Source of the DNA: Candidatus Zhuqueibacterota bacterium
GTDB lineage: Bacteria > Zhuqueibacterota > Zhuqueibacteria > Residuimicrobiales > Oceaniaggregativiventaceae
Direction: 5' to 3'
DNA: 54,444 nucleotides
Assembly: GCA_014728085.1 (NCBI GenBank)
Contig: WJMF01000216.1
Location: 1 to 54,444, forward strand
In this document: positions 1 through 9,512 of the stretch, piece after piece
How the letters are laid out: every line of letters begins with the position of its first letter
How positions within the stretch are numbered: position 1 is the stretch's first letter
Made by a program: the position numbers and the translations under genes
The notes under the pieces: model-generated
The model's database searches: none
Told to the model about the DNA's origin: nothing
The model's input: the letters and a program-made list of their open reading frames with translations, nothing else

Positions 1-249
1 AAACAACCACTCAAAGTATCTTATGATATTTTTTTCATTTTATCTCTTTACATAACTCTGTTTTTCTCAGCGTTCCTCAGCAGTTTTAATTGGTCTTGAA
101 CAAGTGATATCTCACATTCTTGCGCGGTATTTGATATCATTGGATTATCAATTCTTTTTATCAAGCCTTTTGATACGATCCCCGACTGGAGATTTTTTAA
201 TGCCGGGACTGTCTTATATCTTTTATTGGCGATGGATTTTAGTGGAGTG
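1..249. other. left-edge stretch without a gene
   Basis: AT-rich sequence. Short open frames exist (for example 104-301 plus), but they have no ribosome binding site and a composition unlike the neighbouring genes. I see no RNA gene or clear promoter. It lies just beyond the stop codon (250-252, minus) of the decayed S74-type tail. Confidence 0.4.
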
Positions 250-440
250 TTATTTTAAATGGGCAATCGCTCTCTTTAAATCGCCTATCTGTTTATTCTG
301 ATCTTTGACCACTTTTGCAAGGAGAGCCACTATATCCATCGCATTAATATATTTTCGGTTATTCATTGCCACCAGATCGGGTACATCTTTTGCAATAACT
401 ACTGATAAAACCGCAGAGAAAAGCTTTGCTACAAAAGCCG
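250..440 (-). pseudogene. C-terminal remnant of an S74/tail-fibre-type surface protein
   Basis: Read on the minus strand, the frame ending at the TAA at 250-252 encodes a tail with the pattern IAKDVPDLVA, then NRKYINAMDIVALL, then a short coiled coil (KVVKDQNKQIGDLK). I recognise this as the C-terminal end of surface proteins with an endosialidase-chaperone or tail-fibre domain in FCB-type bacteria. The same kind of coiled-coil tail closes the intact gene at 592-1605. No start codon precedes it: the frame stays open through the antisense of the 5S-like segment up to about 557 without an ATG. It is therefore a fragment fused to foreign sequence, not a working gene. The family assignment rests on memory of the motif, with no search done. 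Confidence 0.55.
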
Positions 441-467
441 CACAACGCTGCTGTTTACCGATCCTGC

Positions 468-548
468 CCTCCAGCGCCGATGGTGCTGCAGGGGAGACAG
501 TGCCGTGACCGCCCGCCGGCGGTTGGGAGAGTAGGTCGTTGCCGGATA
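468..548 (+). rRNA. rrf: 3' part of a 5S rRNA (5' half missing or replaced)
   Basis: The segment contains CAGCGCCGATGGTGCTGC and GGGAGAGTAGGTCG followed by TTGCCGGAT, the conserved 3' half of bacterial 5S rRNA. A hairpin ACCGCC-CGCC-GGCGGT sits where helix IV is expected. The expected 5' strand (pairing with GTCGTTGCCGGAT, plus the CCGAAC loop C) is absent upstream, where antisense S74-type coding sequence appears instead. The piece between GATGG and GAGAGTAGG is also about 20 nt longer than usual. A strong terminator follows within 10 nt, as at the end of an rRNA operon. It is either a remnant left by recombination or an assembly chimera. Confidence 0.55.
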
Positions 549-554
549 CGAATC

Positions 555-593
555 AAGCCCTGATTGTCTTATGATGATCAGGGCTTTTTTTTT
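555..593 (+). terminator. Rho-independent terminator after the 5S-like segment
   Basis: Perfect 10-bp arms AAGCCCTGAT (555-564) and ATCAGGGCTT (577-586), a 12-nt loop and a run of nine T. The T-run overlaps the stop codon of the convergent gene 592-1605. Confidence 0.85.
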
Positions 594-1605
594 AATCTGC
601 GATGATCGACTTTAGAGTGTCGATTTCTTTTTGTTGTTCCTTGAGTGCATTAACCAATATAGGAATAAGTTCCATATATCGAACGCTTTTGTATCCCTCT
701 TTATCGGTATGAACCATTTCAGGCAAAACCCTTTCCAAATCCTGGGCGATGAATCCATAATGGGGATTGGTGTCACCGGGGCGATTCTTCCATTTGTATC
801 GTACGCTCTGCATCTGTTCGATTGCATCCATCGCAGTAGACAATTTAGAAATATCGGTTTTGAATCTGCGGTCCGAACTATGGACGATAGAGCCGCGGAA
901 ACGGACATTGTTGGCATAGAGATCAATGTCTCCGCTGGTATGGGTGATATAAAGTCTGCCGAGAGCAGTATTCTTTCCGATAGAGGCGTTTGTATTTGCA
1001 CCAAAGGCTATATAACCATCCATATCACTACCCTGTGGTCCTCCTTTGAGCCGAACCTGGCCATCGCAGTAGATACCAAAATCACGGGAGCTGTTTCTAT
1101 TATTTATAAAATAGCCTGCGGCGGTTCTGATTTCCGACGGATAGGACGCCGCTGCATCATAAACACTCCCCTGGACGCCGGCAATCCAGGGAGGATTATT
1201 GAGTTCGTTATAATTTTGGTATCCCAATGCCCCGCCACTGATGAGGGTAGAAGTGCTACCCCACTCTGTTAACGTTCCATGCGTGGCAATTCGTACGGTA
1301 TTGTTGTCACCTGTATAGTGTTCGGTCACACCTTCGACGGCGATATGAGAATCAGAGGATAACAATCCTGTGTCCACGCTATAGAGTCCCCCCTTATATG
1401 TAGCTCCATTTGGATGGCTATAAGTTGAAGAGCCGTTTATATCCAGTTTTGCACCGGGATTGGCATTGCCGATACCTACATTACCCGCATTCGTCACACG
1501 CATCAAGAGGTTGTGACTGTCATCCTTAACATCCAGCTGAGCCTGCAATGACCCGCAAAATGTTATGGTAATCAAAATTACAAGAATTAATAATGTTATC
1601 TTCAT
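592..1605 (-). CDS. exported fibre-like protein with C-terminal peptidase S74 chaperone domain
   Basis: 337 aa with the start at 1605, chosen because GGGAGG lies 6 nt upstream and the first residues (MKITLLILVILITI) form a signal peptide ending near SLQAQ. The frame is open further upstream but has no such signals. The middle has fibre-like features: a G/N-rich VGIGNANPGAKLDINGS motif at about 50 and Ser/Thr-rich strands. The last ~95 residues are a peptidase S74 (intramolecular chaperone) domain, starting at SSDRRFKTDI and containing YGFIAQDLE and a terminal coiled coil. In phage tail spikes this domain trimerises the fibre and then cleaves itself just before the Ser of the SDRR motif. In bacteria such proteins are usually surface fibres. 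A 314-bp stretch is repeated in the pseudogene at 7615-8339. Confidence 0.8.
   Translation of the reverse strand: MKITLLILVILITITFCGSLQAQLDVKDDSHNLLMRVTNAGNVGIGNANPGAKLDINGSSTYSHPNGATYKGGLYSVDTGLLSSDSHIAVEGVTEHYTGDNNTVRIATHGTLTEWGSTSTLISGGALGYQNYNELNNPPWIAGVQGSVYDAAASYPSEIRTAAGYFINNRNSSRDFGIYCDGQVRLKGGPQGSDMDGYIAFGANTNASIGKNTALGRLYITHTSGDIDLYANNVRFRGSIVHSSDRRFKTDISKLSTAMDAIEQMQSVRYKWKNRPGDTNPHYGFIAQDLERVLPEMVHTDKEGYKSVRYMELIPILVNALKEQQKEIDTLKSIIAD
1121..1434. repeat. repeat copy A (inside the S74-type gene)
   Basis: Aligns without gaps to 7701-8014 at a constant offset of 6580 bp. By hand count about 37 of 314 columns differ. The two copies are in the same orientation and flank the 1712-aa gene. 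Divergence increases toward the right end, so the duplication is old. Confidence 0.85.
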
Positions 1606-2357
1606 GAATTCCTCCCGAGATATTGTCAATAGTTGTGCAACAAAAAAAAGCATGATCCTTTGGTTTTTTATCAGCACCAAGAAACGAATTATTTTCAACT
1701 TTTCATTTTCCGGTTTACCATCAATGAATTTCTCACCGGACAAAACATATGGTACCATTCTATAGCCCCGTAATCTTTACCATCTGTTTTCTGCATTTCG
1801 TAAAACAGTTTCCAGGGCATTGTTATCGACTTTTTTTTGCTTTGATGGTTTTTATATATTTTTTTATACAAAAGCGTACACTCGCGGTTTGTTTCATTTT
1901 TCGTATAATTTTTCAAGCAACCGATATGCTTTATAATTTTAAAAGTCAATCCACAACAGCAGAACATAACTCAAATTTATAAAGCAAATATTGTACCATA
2001 GACATTAAATGATGGATTTATTTTTATGATATTAGTTAGATTACTGTTTTTAATAAGTTTTTACGTGTGGGTTTTGTCAAGTGGACGGATAAAAGGCATA
2101 GAGTAATGGTTTAATGACAATGCAATTGGTTAAATAACAACTTTGTGACAGCACGGTTTGTCATCTGATCATACTTTAATTGGATCGTGACATTTAATCA
2201 TTGATTATAAATGACCATAATTGTGGCACGACAGGTTGTATAGAGAGATACATGTTGAATGTTTGCGCGGTTTATTATAAATTAAAATTCAGGCGAAACT
2301 ATTTTTAGCTGCATATTTGGGTTAAATTTTCACTGTGACCATTAGTGGGAGATTTTT
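1606..2357. other. intergenic region between divergent surface-protein genes
   Basis: About 750 bp, AT-rich, separating the minus-strand S74 gene from the plus-strand 1712-aa gene. Short open frames here lack ribosome binding sites. A weak promoter-like pair (TTGAAT at 2255-2260 and TATAAA at 2276-2281, spacing only 15) lies upstream of 2358. A TGACA-N8-TGTCA dyad lies at 2146-2163. No RNA gene was recognised. Confidence 0.4.
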
Positions 2358-5300
2358 ATGATGTTTTTTCGTTCCAGCCGGCTTTTGTTTGTGCTGATTT
2401 TTATTTTCGTTCTGACCGGATATACCTTTGCCGCTACAGAAATTCAACTATCGACACATAAAATTTCACCGAATGAACATTACCAGGTTTTCATTACCTG
2501 CAACGGTTCAGGGTACAGCGGCAGGCTTGATTATGAGTTATACAAGTGCGATTTGGATTTTACCAATCTAATTCATGTCACTGATGAGTGGCTCTATGAG
2601 GCGATTGACGGGGTGGCCACTACAGAGCCGAACCAAAATATTCCGGCCGGATTGTATCTGGTTCGTTTTAAACCTCATGGGGCAGCGGATAACGAATTTA
2701 GTGATTTTGAAATATTAATGGTCGATGATCAGCCGACTCTGTACCCGATCGTATATTCTGAACAAACAATTCCCCTACCCCCGCCCGGCTCTTATATGAT
2801 TTTCGAAAGTTATAATTCACGGGATCAATTCGTGGGGTATACCCGTATCGATATTGAAACAGACCAGGCACCCTTCGGTGGTCATGCTATGCGAATGACC
2901 AAAACGGCTCACGACGCCTACTGGAATGCCGGCTGGCCCAATGTTATTCGTTTTGGAATCGATAAAATCACGTCAAATGATCCTTCTCAAACCCAGTGGA
3001 TTGTTTCTCCCGGCTGGGCTATTTACAGCAGCAATACCTCGTTGCAGAATCTGGCACAAAACATCAATGTCTATTACCAGGATAACGGCCTTTTTCAATC
3101 GGACCGACAGGGATTGTTGGGCGGTTATCCTTTGGACTCATCTCATCAGATTACCGGTGTGCAAAATGATATGAAGGCCACTTATAGTTTGCTTCCACCG
3201 AACGGTCTGGTACCTGAATCGATCAATACGATCTTAACGCCGAGGCCCTGTGTGGAACTCGCAGTAGATTACAATGAATTGATGCCTGGCACCGATATCG
3301 TAGATTTATGGCATACTGAAGTGAGGCATCCGACCACTGCAGAGGGTGTTCTGACGATGCGGTATGTCGAAAGCGGTGCTCAGGTAAACGTTGACGCAGA
3401 TTCTGCTATACTCCGATGGAGCGTAAGCGAAGATTGGGTATGGCGCGCGGATGGATTGATCGATCGTATTACCCAATGGACCGATGTGGATCCCCTGTGC
3501 TGGCGCGGCGGATCGTACGACTGCGAAACGAGCGGACAATTGCTCGTTGATGCCAGATTGATCGATTGGTACATTCCAACCGATCAACCATTAACCATTT
3601 CTTTTCGGGATACCGAAACAGGTATATCTGTTGATCATCTGGAGATACAAAACAGCGATTCTTACGAAATGGTTGTACTACAACATGATGGAAGGCTCTA
3701 TTCCGGTTTTCTCGAGTTACTCGTCGACGGGGAAACCATGTTATGGAAAGATGTGGAAAATAAACCCGTCTATGTAAGCAATGGATCTGTTTTCCAGGAT
3801 AATCGGGCATTTGGTAGTCTGGATGACTTTGCCATTTCTCTGAGGGCCCGGCCGTATTTGATAAATTCATCTATCAATTCTTTATATCCGGTCGAGGACC
3901 AGAATCTGATCGAAAACGCTTCCACAGCTGCTTTTTCCAATGAAATATCACTTGTGATTGGCGATCCATTGTTTTACCCCTTTCAGTGTTCTGTAAAAGG
4001 AGGAGGATCTGTTGATATTTCCCCACTGGAGGTAGCGGTAAAAAACCAATATGAAACCTCTGTCACATTGGCTGAACAATTAACGTTGACAGCAATTGCA
4101 GGGGAAAATGTCATTTTTTCTCACTGGACCGTTTCTTCCGAGGTCATACTGCAGAATCCCTTATCTCTTATAATGGATTCGGAAAAAAGTGTGGTGGCGC
4201 ATTTCTTCGATCACGTTAAGGGAGAGCCGTTTGTCAAACAAACCTCTGAAACCATCTCGCGCAACGCTTGTCAAATCTCTCAGGGCGTTTATGACAGCTA
4301 TGCCAACAGGACCTTTATCGTCTATCCGGCAGGACTTGAGCCTTCGGGTGATATTTCCAGTTGTGATCCTTATATTATTTATTACGACCATACCCTGCAA
4401 ACCTGGTCTTCCAGCTTTAAAGTGGCCGAGTCTCCGCCTTATCATGATTCTCACTATTGTCCACAAATTTTACTCGATTCAGATCATTATCTGCATGTAT
4501 TTAACAGTGGGCATGTGAATCCCATTCAGCACTTGAGATCTTCTGTGCCCTGTGATCATCCGGATATTCTCAACCCGTCGAACTGGCAAACAGTTCCTTT
4601 CTCGCATTCGCAACACCAGGACAAAGCCACTTATGTTTATGCTTTCCAAAATGCTCAAAATGATATGTATCTACTGTATCGCCAGTCGACCTACAGCATT
4701 CAGTCACCTGGACCGCTGGGAGACCAAATTTGGTATGAACCAATCTACTATATCAAATCCACAGATGAGGGAAACTCGTGGAGTGCACCTCAAATGATTA
4801 TTGATCCGGGTTATGACTCGGACAATTGGAATACCATCTACATCAAGGGATTGAGAGTATCTAAAGAGCATAATGAGCTTTATTTAACCTATGGTCTTCA
4901 CTATAATCACAATAGCGCTATCGATGAATTATTTTATATCAGAATGGATTTGAATAACGATCAATTTTACGGACCCGCCGGCCATTCTCTGGGTACGTTG
5001 GTGACACGAACAGATTTTGAGTATCCATTGTATAAATGCAGTGTCTGGAAAGAAACCGATACCAGCTGGCGCTATGTGCTTGGCGCCGTCGATCAGGATC
5101 ATTTGGATGTTCCGCACGTTTTTATAAATGTTCCGGATGGAACTCAATCCGGGGAAACAATAGTCCATCGTTACTGGACCGGTGCAGACTGGAGTGAACC
5201 GGAATATCTTTTTCCGGATTTTCCTTTTACATTGATGCCCCAGGAAATTCAATTTTATCCTGATGATTCCTATGCGCTCTATACCGCAAATCACACTTTG

Positions 5301-7496
5301 GATCAGGAGTTTATACAATTAATTCGCTGGAATATTTCCCCGGCCCAAAGAGAAGCGCATGTCGTTTTATCGGATAGCGATCCCGGTATCAGCCGCTTCG
5401 GCCACTGGGGATTTATACAAAACGCACATCCGGATTTGCAGTCGACTTTTATGCAGGGAGAATATCATTCCTGGTATCAACCGCAGCCGGTGGGAAAGTG
5501 GTTTGCTTGGGGTGAGGGAGGGATCCTCGCTAACGGCAGCCAGGATGAATATACTGTATCGCTGACCGTGGAGGGAGCTGGAACGGTTTACAGTGATGAT
5601 CCCTCCCTCTCATGTTCCGGCGCCGGCATATATACACTTTCTGCCAGAAGGCGTCTCTTTCTGCAAACGCTGCCGGAAAAGGGATCATTTTTTTCTCATT
5701 GGGAGGGCATTCAGGGTAATGCAAACGCAAATCAATGCGATATTTTTATCAATAGAGATTATGACATTACTGCCCATTTTGTTTCTGGAAAAGCAGCGAG
5801 CTCGGTGGATGCCGCTGCAATAAAATTTCAGCCCCAGTCGCAGCCAACCCCTGACCTTGCCATAATCGTGGATAAAATTGAAAATGCCTTACAATCGAAT
5901 CCCCAGCTTGATGTTTTGGTTACGCCCGAATATAGTCTTTCACGATATGAAGGTAATCAGATCGGCAGTCCTCCCATAACATTTGATTATGTTCCGGAAG
6001 AGAGACGCTATGTGATCGCGCCGAATCAGGAGGATAACCGGGCGGTTCCCATTATTCGTCAGATTACGAACATAGCAAAAACGGCCGGTTCCAATATCAT
6101 ACTGGGAACAGTCGCCGAACAACATCAGGGATATACTTGTAACTCTCAACTCATTATCGATTTGAATGGAAATATTACAGGAATTCATCGAAAAACGAAT
6201 GAAATTTTTCCCGTTCCGTATCCTGATTATATCCGGCACGAGGCAATGTCCAGCATTAATACTTATACCATACAAAGTGGCGAGGGAACTTTTTTCACGA
6301 TTTTTCCGCTCATTGGTTCTGAGCGAGAGAATACAGAGCTTCTAAACAGAGCTGCTGATTTTAGAGCTGATTTGTTGGCCTATTCGAATCATGAAAAAGA
6401 AGCGGATTATGAATTACTTACGCAGGATATTTTTAACGAACAATTCGATTCTTCATTGCATGGCTGGGAGCGCGTATTTCAGGAGTTTTTCATTCCAGCT
6501 TTGTGCAGTAATCGTTCAGCTATTGATCCTCAATTGGGTTATCTGATTGTTTCAAGCGGGGAATGCGGTAGAGGCGGGCTGGTCAATCTGGCATCTCCTC
6601 CTGTACCGCCATTATCATTAACTGTTGATGATGACGCAGTCTATGGAGAACTTTTGCTTGCATCCCCCCAAAAGCAAGTTTTTGCATATAACTTTGCAAT
6701 ACCGGGTTGGTATATGATTTCGATCCCGGGTACCGCCGATGATCTTCAAGTCAGTTCTTTGTTTTCGAAAATCGGAGCAGAACAGGTTTATGAATACAGC
6801 GACAGCTATATTTCCTCTTCGGAAGTGGAGCCTGGAAAGGGATACTGGATTTATGCCTATACCTCTGCTATCGTAGACCTGGAATTGGATCCCATCTACC
6901 ATTACCAATTGAATTTATCATCAGGATGGCAAATGATCGGTGCTTGTGCCTCAGCAATGACGGTTTCAGCGCTGACCTCTTACCCGTCTTCGGCATTTTC
7001 AAGCTATATATACAGGTATGAAATGGATTCGGGTTATCAGCATACGGATTCCATTCTTCCCAAACAGGGCTATTGGACATGGATTTCCGAACCGTGTGAA
7101 TTCATCGTCTCTACCGGAACGTCAAAATTAGCGAAAAGTGTACATGATGCAGGTAATTTCCCGCCACCGCCCCCTGTTCATTTGAGCGGTAAAGGTCTCG
7201 ACGGATTAAAGCTGCCTCAATATTTCGATATCTATCCCGCTTATCCCAATCCGTTCAATGCGGAAACGACGATCGAGTTTGTGCTTCCAAAATCGGAAAA
7301 CATAACGCTATCTATCTACAATGTTCAGGGAAAGCGGATTCGGGTTTTGGAGTCGCGCTATTGCAGGGCCGGTAATCATCTTATCCGTTGGGACGGTGCG
7401 AATCAACGGGGAATACAGGTTTCATCCGGACTATATCTTGTCCGTTTCAAGGCAGGAGCATTTACAAAAACGATTCGGGTGCTTTATCTGAGATGA
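2358..7496 (+). CDS. very large secreted T9SS cargo with BNR, bacterial-repeat and degenerate nitrilase-like domains
   Basis: 1712 aa. GGGAGA lies 6 nt before ATG 2358, and residues 1-27 form a signal peptide ending at YTFAAT. Seen in order: a beta-rich N-terminal half; an InlB/bacterial-repeat-like unit at about 580-620 (ends VVAHFF); a sialidase-type BNR motif (STDEGNSWSAP) near 800; a second bacterial-repeat unit at about 1070-1135; a nitrilase-fold-like region at about 1148-1400; a GWYMISIP/GYWIYAY module at about 1445-1590; and a T9SS sorting module from about 1620 (AYPNPFNAETTIEF to VSSGLYLVRFK). In the nitrilase-like part the Glu (VTPEYSL) and Lys (GIHRKTNE) positions are visible. The Cys strand reads FPLIGSERENTEL with no Cys, so hydrolase activity is doubtful. 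Probably cell-surface or released; the substrate is unknown. Confidence 0.8.
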   Translation: MMFFRSSRLLFVLIFIFVLTGYTFAATEIQLSTHKISPNEHYQVFITCNGSGYSGRLDYELYKCDLDFTNLIHVTDEWLYEAIDGVATTEPNQNIPAGLYLVRFKPHGAADNEFSDFEILMVDDQPTLYPIVYSEQTIPLPPPGSYMIFESYNSRDQFVGYTRIDIETDQAPFGGHAMRMTKTAHDAYWNAGWPNVIRFGIDKITSNDPSQTQWIVSPGWAIYSSNTSLQNLAQNINVYYQDNGLFQSDRQGLLGGYPLDSSHQITGVQNDMKATYSLLPPNGLVPESINTILTPRPCVELAVDYNELMPGTDIVDLWHTEVRHPTTAEGVLTMRYVESGAQVNVDADSAILRWSVSEDWVWRADGLIDRITQWTDVDPLCWRGGSYDCETSGQLLVDARLIDWYIPTDQPLTISFRDTETGISVDHLEIQNSDSYEMVVLQHDGRLYSGFLELLVDGETMLWKDVENKPVYVSNGSVFQDNRAFGSLDDFAISLRARPYLINSSINSLYPVEDQNLIENASTAAFSNEISLVIGDPLFYPFQCSVKGGGSVDISPLEVAVKNQYETSVTLAEQLTLTAIAGENVIFSHWTVSSEVILQNPLSLIMDSEKSVVAHFFDHVKGEPFVKQTSETISRNACQISQGVYDSYANRTFIVYPAGLEPSGDISSCDPYIIYYDHTLQTWSSSFKVAESPPYHDSHYCPQILLDSDHYLHVFNSGHVNPIQHLRSSVPCDHPDILNPSNWQTVPFSHSQHQDKATYVYAFQNAQNDMYLLYRQSTYSIQSPGPLGDQIWYEPIYYIKSTDEGNSWSAPQMIIDPGYDSDNWNTIYIKGLRVSKEHNELYLTYGLHYNHNSAIDELFYIRMDLNNDQFYGPAGHSLGTLVTRTDFEYPLYKCSVWKETDTSWRYVLGAVDQDHLDVPHVFINVPDGTQSGETIVHRYWTGADWSEPEYLFPDFPFTLMPQEIQFYPDDSYALYTANHTLDQEFIQLIRWNISPAQREAHVVLSDSDPGISRFGHWGFIQNAHPDLQSTFMQGEYHSWYQPQPVGKWFAWGEGGILANGSQDEYTVSLTVEGAGTVYSDDPSLSCSGAGIYTLSARRRLFLQTLPEKGSFFSHWEGIQGNANANQCDIFINRDYDITAHFVSGKAASSVDAAAIKFQPQSQPTPDLAIIVDKIENALQSNPQLDVLVTPEYSLSRYEGNQIGSPPITFDYVPEERRYVIAPNQEDNRAVPIIRQITNIAKTAGSNIILGTVAEQHQGYTCNSQLIIDLNGNITGIHRKTNEIFPVPYPDYIRHEAMSSINTYTIQSGEGTFFTIFPLIGSERENTELLNRAADFRADLLAYSNHEKEADYELLTQDIFNEQFDSSLHGWERVFQEFFIPALCSNRSAIDPQLGYLIVSSGECGRGGLVNLASPPVPPLSLTVDDDAVYGELLLASPQKQVFAYNFAIPGWYMISIPGTADDLQVSSLFSKIGAEQVYEYSDSYISSSEVEPGKGYWIYAYTSAIVDLELDPIYHYQLNLSSGWQMIGACASAMTVSALTSYPSSAFSSYIYRYEMDSGYQHTDSILPKQGYWTWISEPCEFIVSTGTSKLAKSVHDAGNFPPPPPVHLSGKGLDGLKLPQYFDIYPAYPNPFNAETTIEFVLPKSENITLSIYNVQGKRIRVLESRYCRAGNHLIRWDGANQRGIQVSSGLYLVRFKAGAFTKTIRVLYLR

Positions 7497-7614
7497 GAGC
7501 GGAACGGCCGGTACCATGAAGATGGAAAGAAAGGCATTCCGGGCTTACTAGAGCGCCTCTGTTTTCACCACTACCACCGATATTCTCATCACTTACATTC
7601 AATGCATCAGTTGT

Positions 7615-8339
7615 TTAATTGGCCAACAGGATTTTTAATGCATTTATTTCCTGTTGTTGGGCTTTGTTAGCTGAATGGAGCTCTTGCAGAGCGTTGACCG
7701 GCGGTCCTGATTTCCGACGGATAGGACGCCGTTACATCATAAGCACTCCCCCGGACGCCGGCAATCCAGGGAGGATTATTGGGTTCTTTATAATTTTGGT
7801 ATCCCAATGCCCCGCCACTGATGAGGGTAGAAGTGCTACCCCACTTTGTTAACGTTCCATGCGTGGCAATTCGTGCGGTATTGTTGTTATCTGTATAGTG
7901 TTTGCTCACGCCTTCGATGGCGATATGGGAATCCGAAGCTGACAAACCTACATCCACACTATAGAGTTCACCCTGATAGGTGGCTCCATTTATATGGTTA
8001 TACGGTAATGAGCCCGAGATACCCACTCGTCCCATTTGGCTTGTATTTCCAACCACGAGACAGGATACTCCGATAAGACTGTTGTTGTTCGCATTATTTC
8101 CGTCATTGAGAGTTTCGTAGATAGGCTGTGAATCATCAACGGAAAAAGTGGCATTATTTATTACAACGAGAGCATGGAGGGAGAGTTTGGGGAGAAAGTT
8201 GACTGGTCCATGACCTGTTACCGCTATTTCGCGGTAATTTGCAGGGCATTGAATCTGTGCAAAAAATCGCTGCTTTGCGAAAACGGAATCATATCCCTGT
8301 GCAATAAATTGTACCTTTTTTATTCCGGTCAGATCGTTG
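7615..8339 (-). pseudogene. decayed second copy of the S74-type surface gene (internal deletion, no start)
   Basis: Read on minus, an open frame runs from inside the histidine-kinase 3' end (about 8339) to about 7700 without an in-frame ATG. It contains [24 protein letters not shown] and NGATYQGELYS, followed by a region matching the gene at 592-1605 (ISGGALGYQNY, NNPPWIAGV, YPSEIRTA). At about 7700 it jumps, out of frame, to a typical family C-terminus (VNALQELHSANKAQQQEIN...) ending in TAA at 7615-7617. The segment between EIRTA and VNALQ, including the S74 catalytic core, is deleted. No signal peptide or ribosome binding site remains. It is a clear pseudogene of the family, more diverged than a recent duplicate. 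Confidence 0.8.
7701..8014. repeat. repeat copy B (inside the S74-type pseudogene)
   Basis: Partner of 1121-1434, in the same orientation and without gaps. The left boundary at 7701 coincides with the deletion junction of the pseudogene. Confidence 0.85.
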
Positions 8340-8348
8340 GTATGGTAA

Positions 8349-9512
8349 TTATGTTTTGACCACCGGAATACCGACGATTACCCTGGTCCCCTTTTGGGCT
8401 TGGCTCTTTATCTTGATATACCCCTTGTGTTGCTCGACGATATCCTTGACGATGGGTAAGCCCAGTCCGGTGCCTATCCCTTCCGCTTTGGTGGTAAAAA
8501 AGGGTTCGAAGATTTTTTCCTTGATTTCAGGGTCAATCCCGGGGCCGTTATCGATGAATTCCATTTCGAAATAGTTGCCGTTTTCGGTTACATGGGTTTT
8601 GATTTTCAACAGGCCACCCGATTCCATCGCGTGGGCAGCATTGATTTCAAGATTACGGATAACCTGTTCCAGAAGATTTTTATCGCCGTGCACATAACAC
8701 ACCTGATCGCAGAACAATTCCTGAATTTCGTAATGCTTTAAAACGCCGGTCATTTTCAGGGTATCTGTGGTCTCCTTCAAAACCGCATTGAGATCGAGGG
8801 GTTCGAATCTGGGTTTATTGGGACGGCTGAGCGACAGGAGATTTTTACCATGCATGGCCACTTTTTCCAAATTGGTCAGCAGCAGATCAGCGATATTTTG
8901 GACCCGGTCGGGATTGTTATAATGTTGTTTCAATAATTTGGCATGCAGCAACAACCCCCCAACCAAATTGTTAAGCTCGTGTCCGATACTGCCGGAGATG
9001 ACACCGAGGGTAGCCTGTTTTTCGGTTTGGACCAGCTGCTCATATGCGTTTTTCAATTCAGTGATATCTTTATACATAATCGATGCAGCTTCGACCTCGT
9101 CGTTTTCATTTTTAATGGGGGCCGCCGAGACCAGTACATTTTTGGGATTGCCCTTTTTGGTATATCGAATGGCTTCAAAATTGCGAATAGACTCTCCCTG
9201 CATCACTTTTTTGGACAAGGTCATGGCTTCCGATTCGACGTCATCCTTAACGATGAGATTGTCCAGTTTTTCTCCAAGAACCTCTTTTTCTTTAAAATGA
9301 AAAATATTTTCCGCCCCCTGGTTCCAGCTCACGATATGATTATCCGGGTCGATGGTGATAATGCCGTCAACTGCAAATTCTACGATGGAACGATATCGCT
9401 GTTCGGATTCGCGTAGATCATGGATAATATCCCAGATCACATTTTCAAGATTATTGGTAAGGTTCTTTAGTTTATCGGCATATTGGCTGGCTTTTTTATC
9501 TTTTTTTTTCAT
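8349..9512 (-). CDS. soluble PAS-domain sensor histidine kinase
   Basis: 387 aa with no signal peptide or membrane span, so a cytoplasmic sensor. A coiled-coil start (~1-35) leads to a PAS domain (~36-150: [17 protein letters not shown], ending DITELK). Then come a HisKA-like helix pair with phospho-acceptor His in SIGHELNN (~180), an N box ([10 protein letters not shown]), G1 (DNGPGID), F (FEPFFTTK) and G2 (GTGLGLPI). The core is NtrB-like. Its ATG overlaps the stop of the ROK kinase gene (ATGA, 9509-9512), so translation is probably coupled. The first codons hold a run of nine A, a possible slippage site. No response regulator gene is adjacent, so the partner is elsewhere. Confidence 0.9.
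   Translation of the reverse strand: MKKKDKKASQYADKLKNLTNNLENVIWDIIHDLRESEQRYRSIVEFAVDGIITIDPDNHIVSWNQGAENIFHFKEKEVLGEKLDNLIVKDDVESEAMTLSKKVMQGESIRNFEAIRYTKKGNPKNVLVSAAPIKNENDEVEAASIMYKDITELKNAYEQLVQTEKQATLGVISGSIGHELNNLVGGLLLHAKLLKQHYNNPDRVQNIADLLLTNLEKVAMHGKNLLSLSRPNKPRFEPLDLNAVLKETTDTLKMTGVLKHYEIQELFCDQVCYVHGDKNLLEQVIRNLEINAAHAMESGGLLKIKTHVTENGNYFEMEFIDNGPGIDPEIKEKIFEPFFTTKAEGIGTGLGLPIVKDIVEQHKGYIKIKSQAQKGTRVIVGIPVVKT

Noticed and set aside
305-508. 67-aa open frame on the plus strand
   Set aside because: It is the antisense of the S74-type tail and of the 5S-like segment.
1749-1982. 77-aa open frame
   Set aside because: No ribosome binding site and AT-driven composition.
2146-2163. TGACA-N8-TGTCA as a firm operator
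   Set aside because: Short arms and a spacing different from the 52106 palindrome; could be chance in AT-rich DNA.
2255-2281. promoter for the 1712-aa gene (TTGAAT/TATAAA)
   Set aside because: The spacer is only 15 bp, against 17 bp in the convincing promoters of the window.
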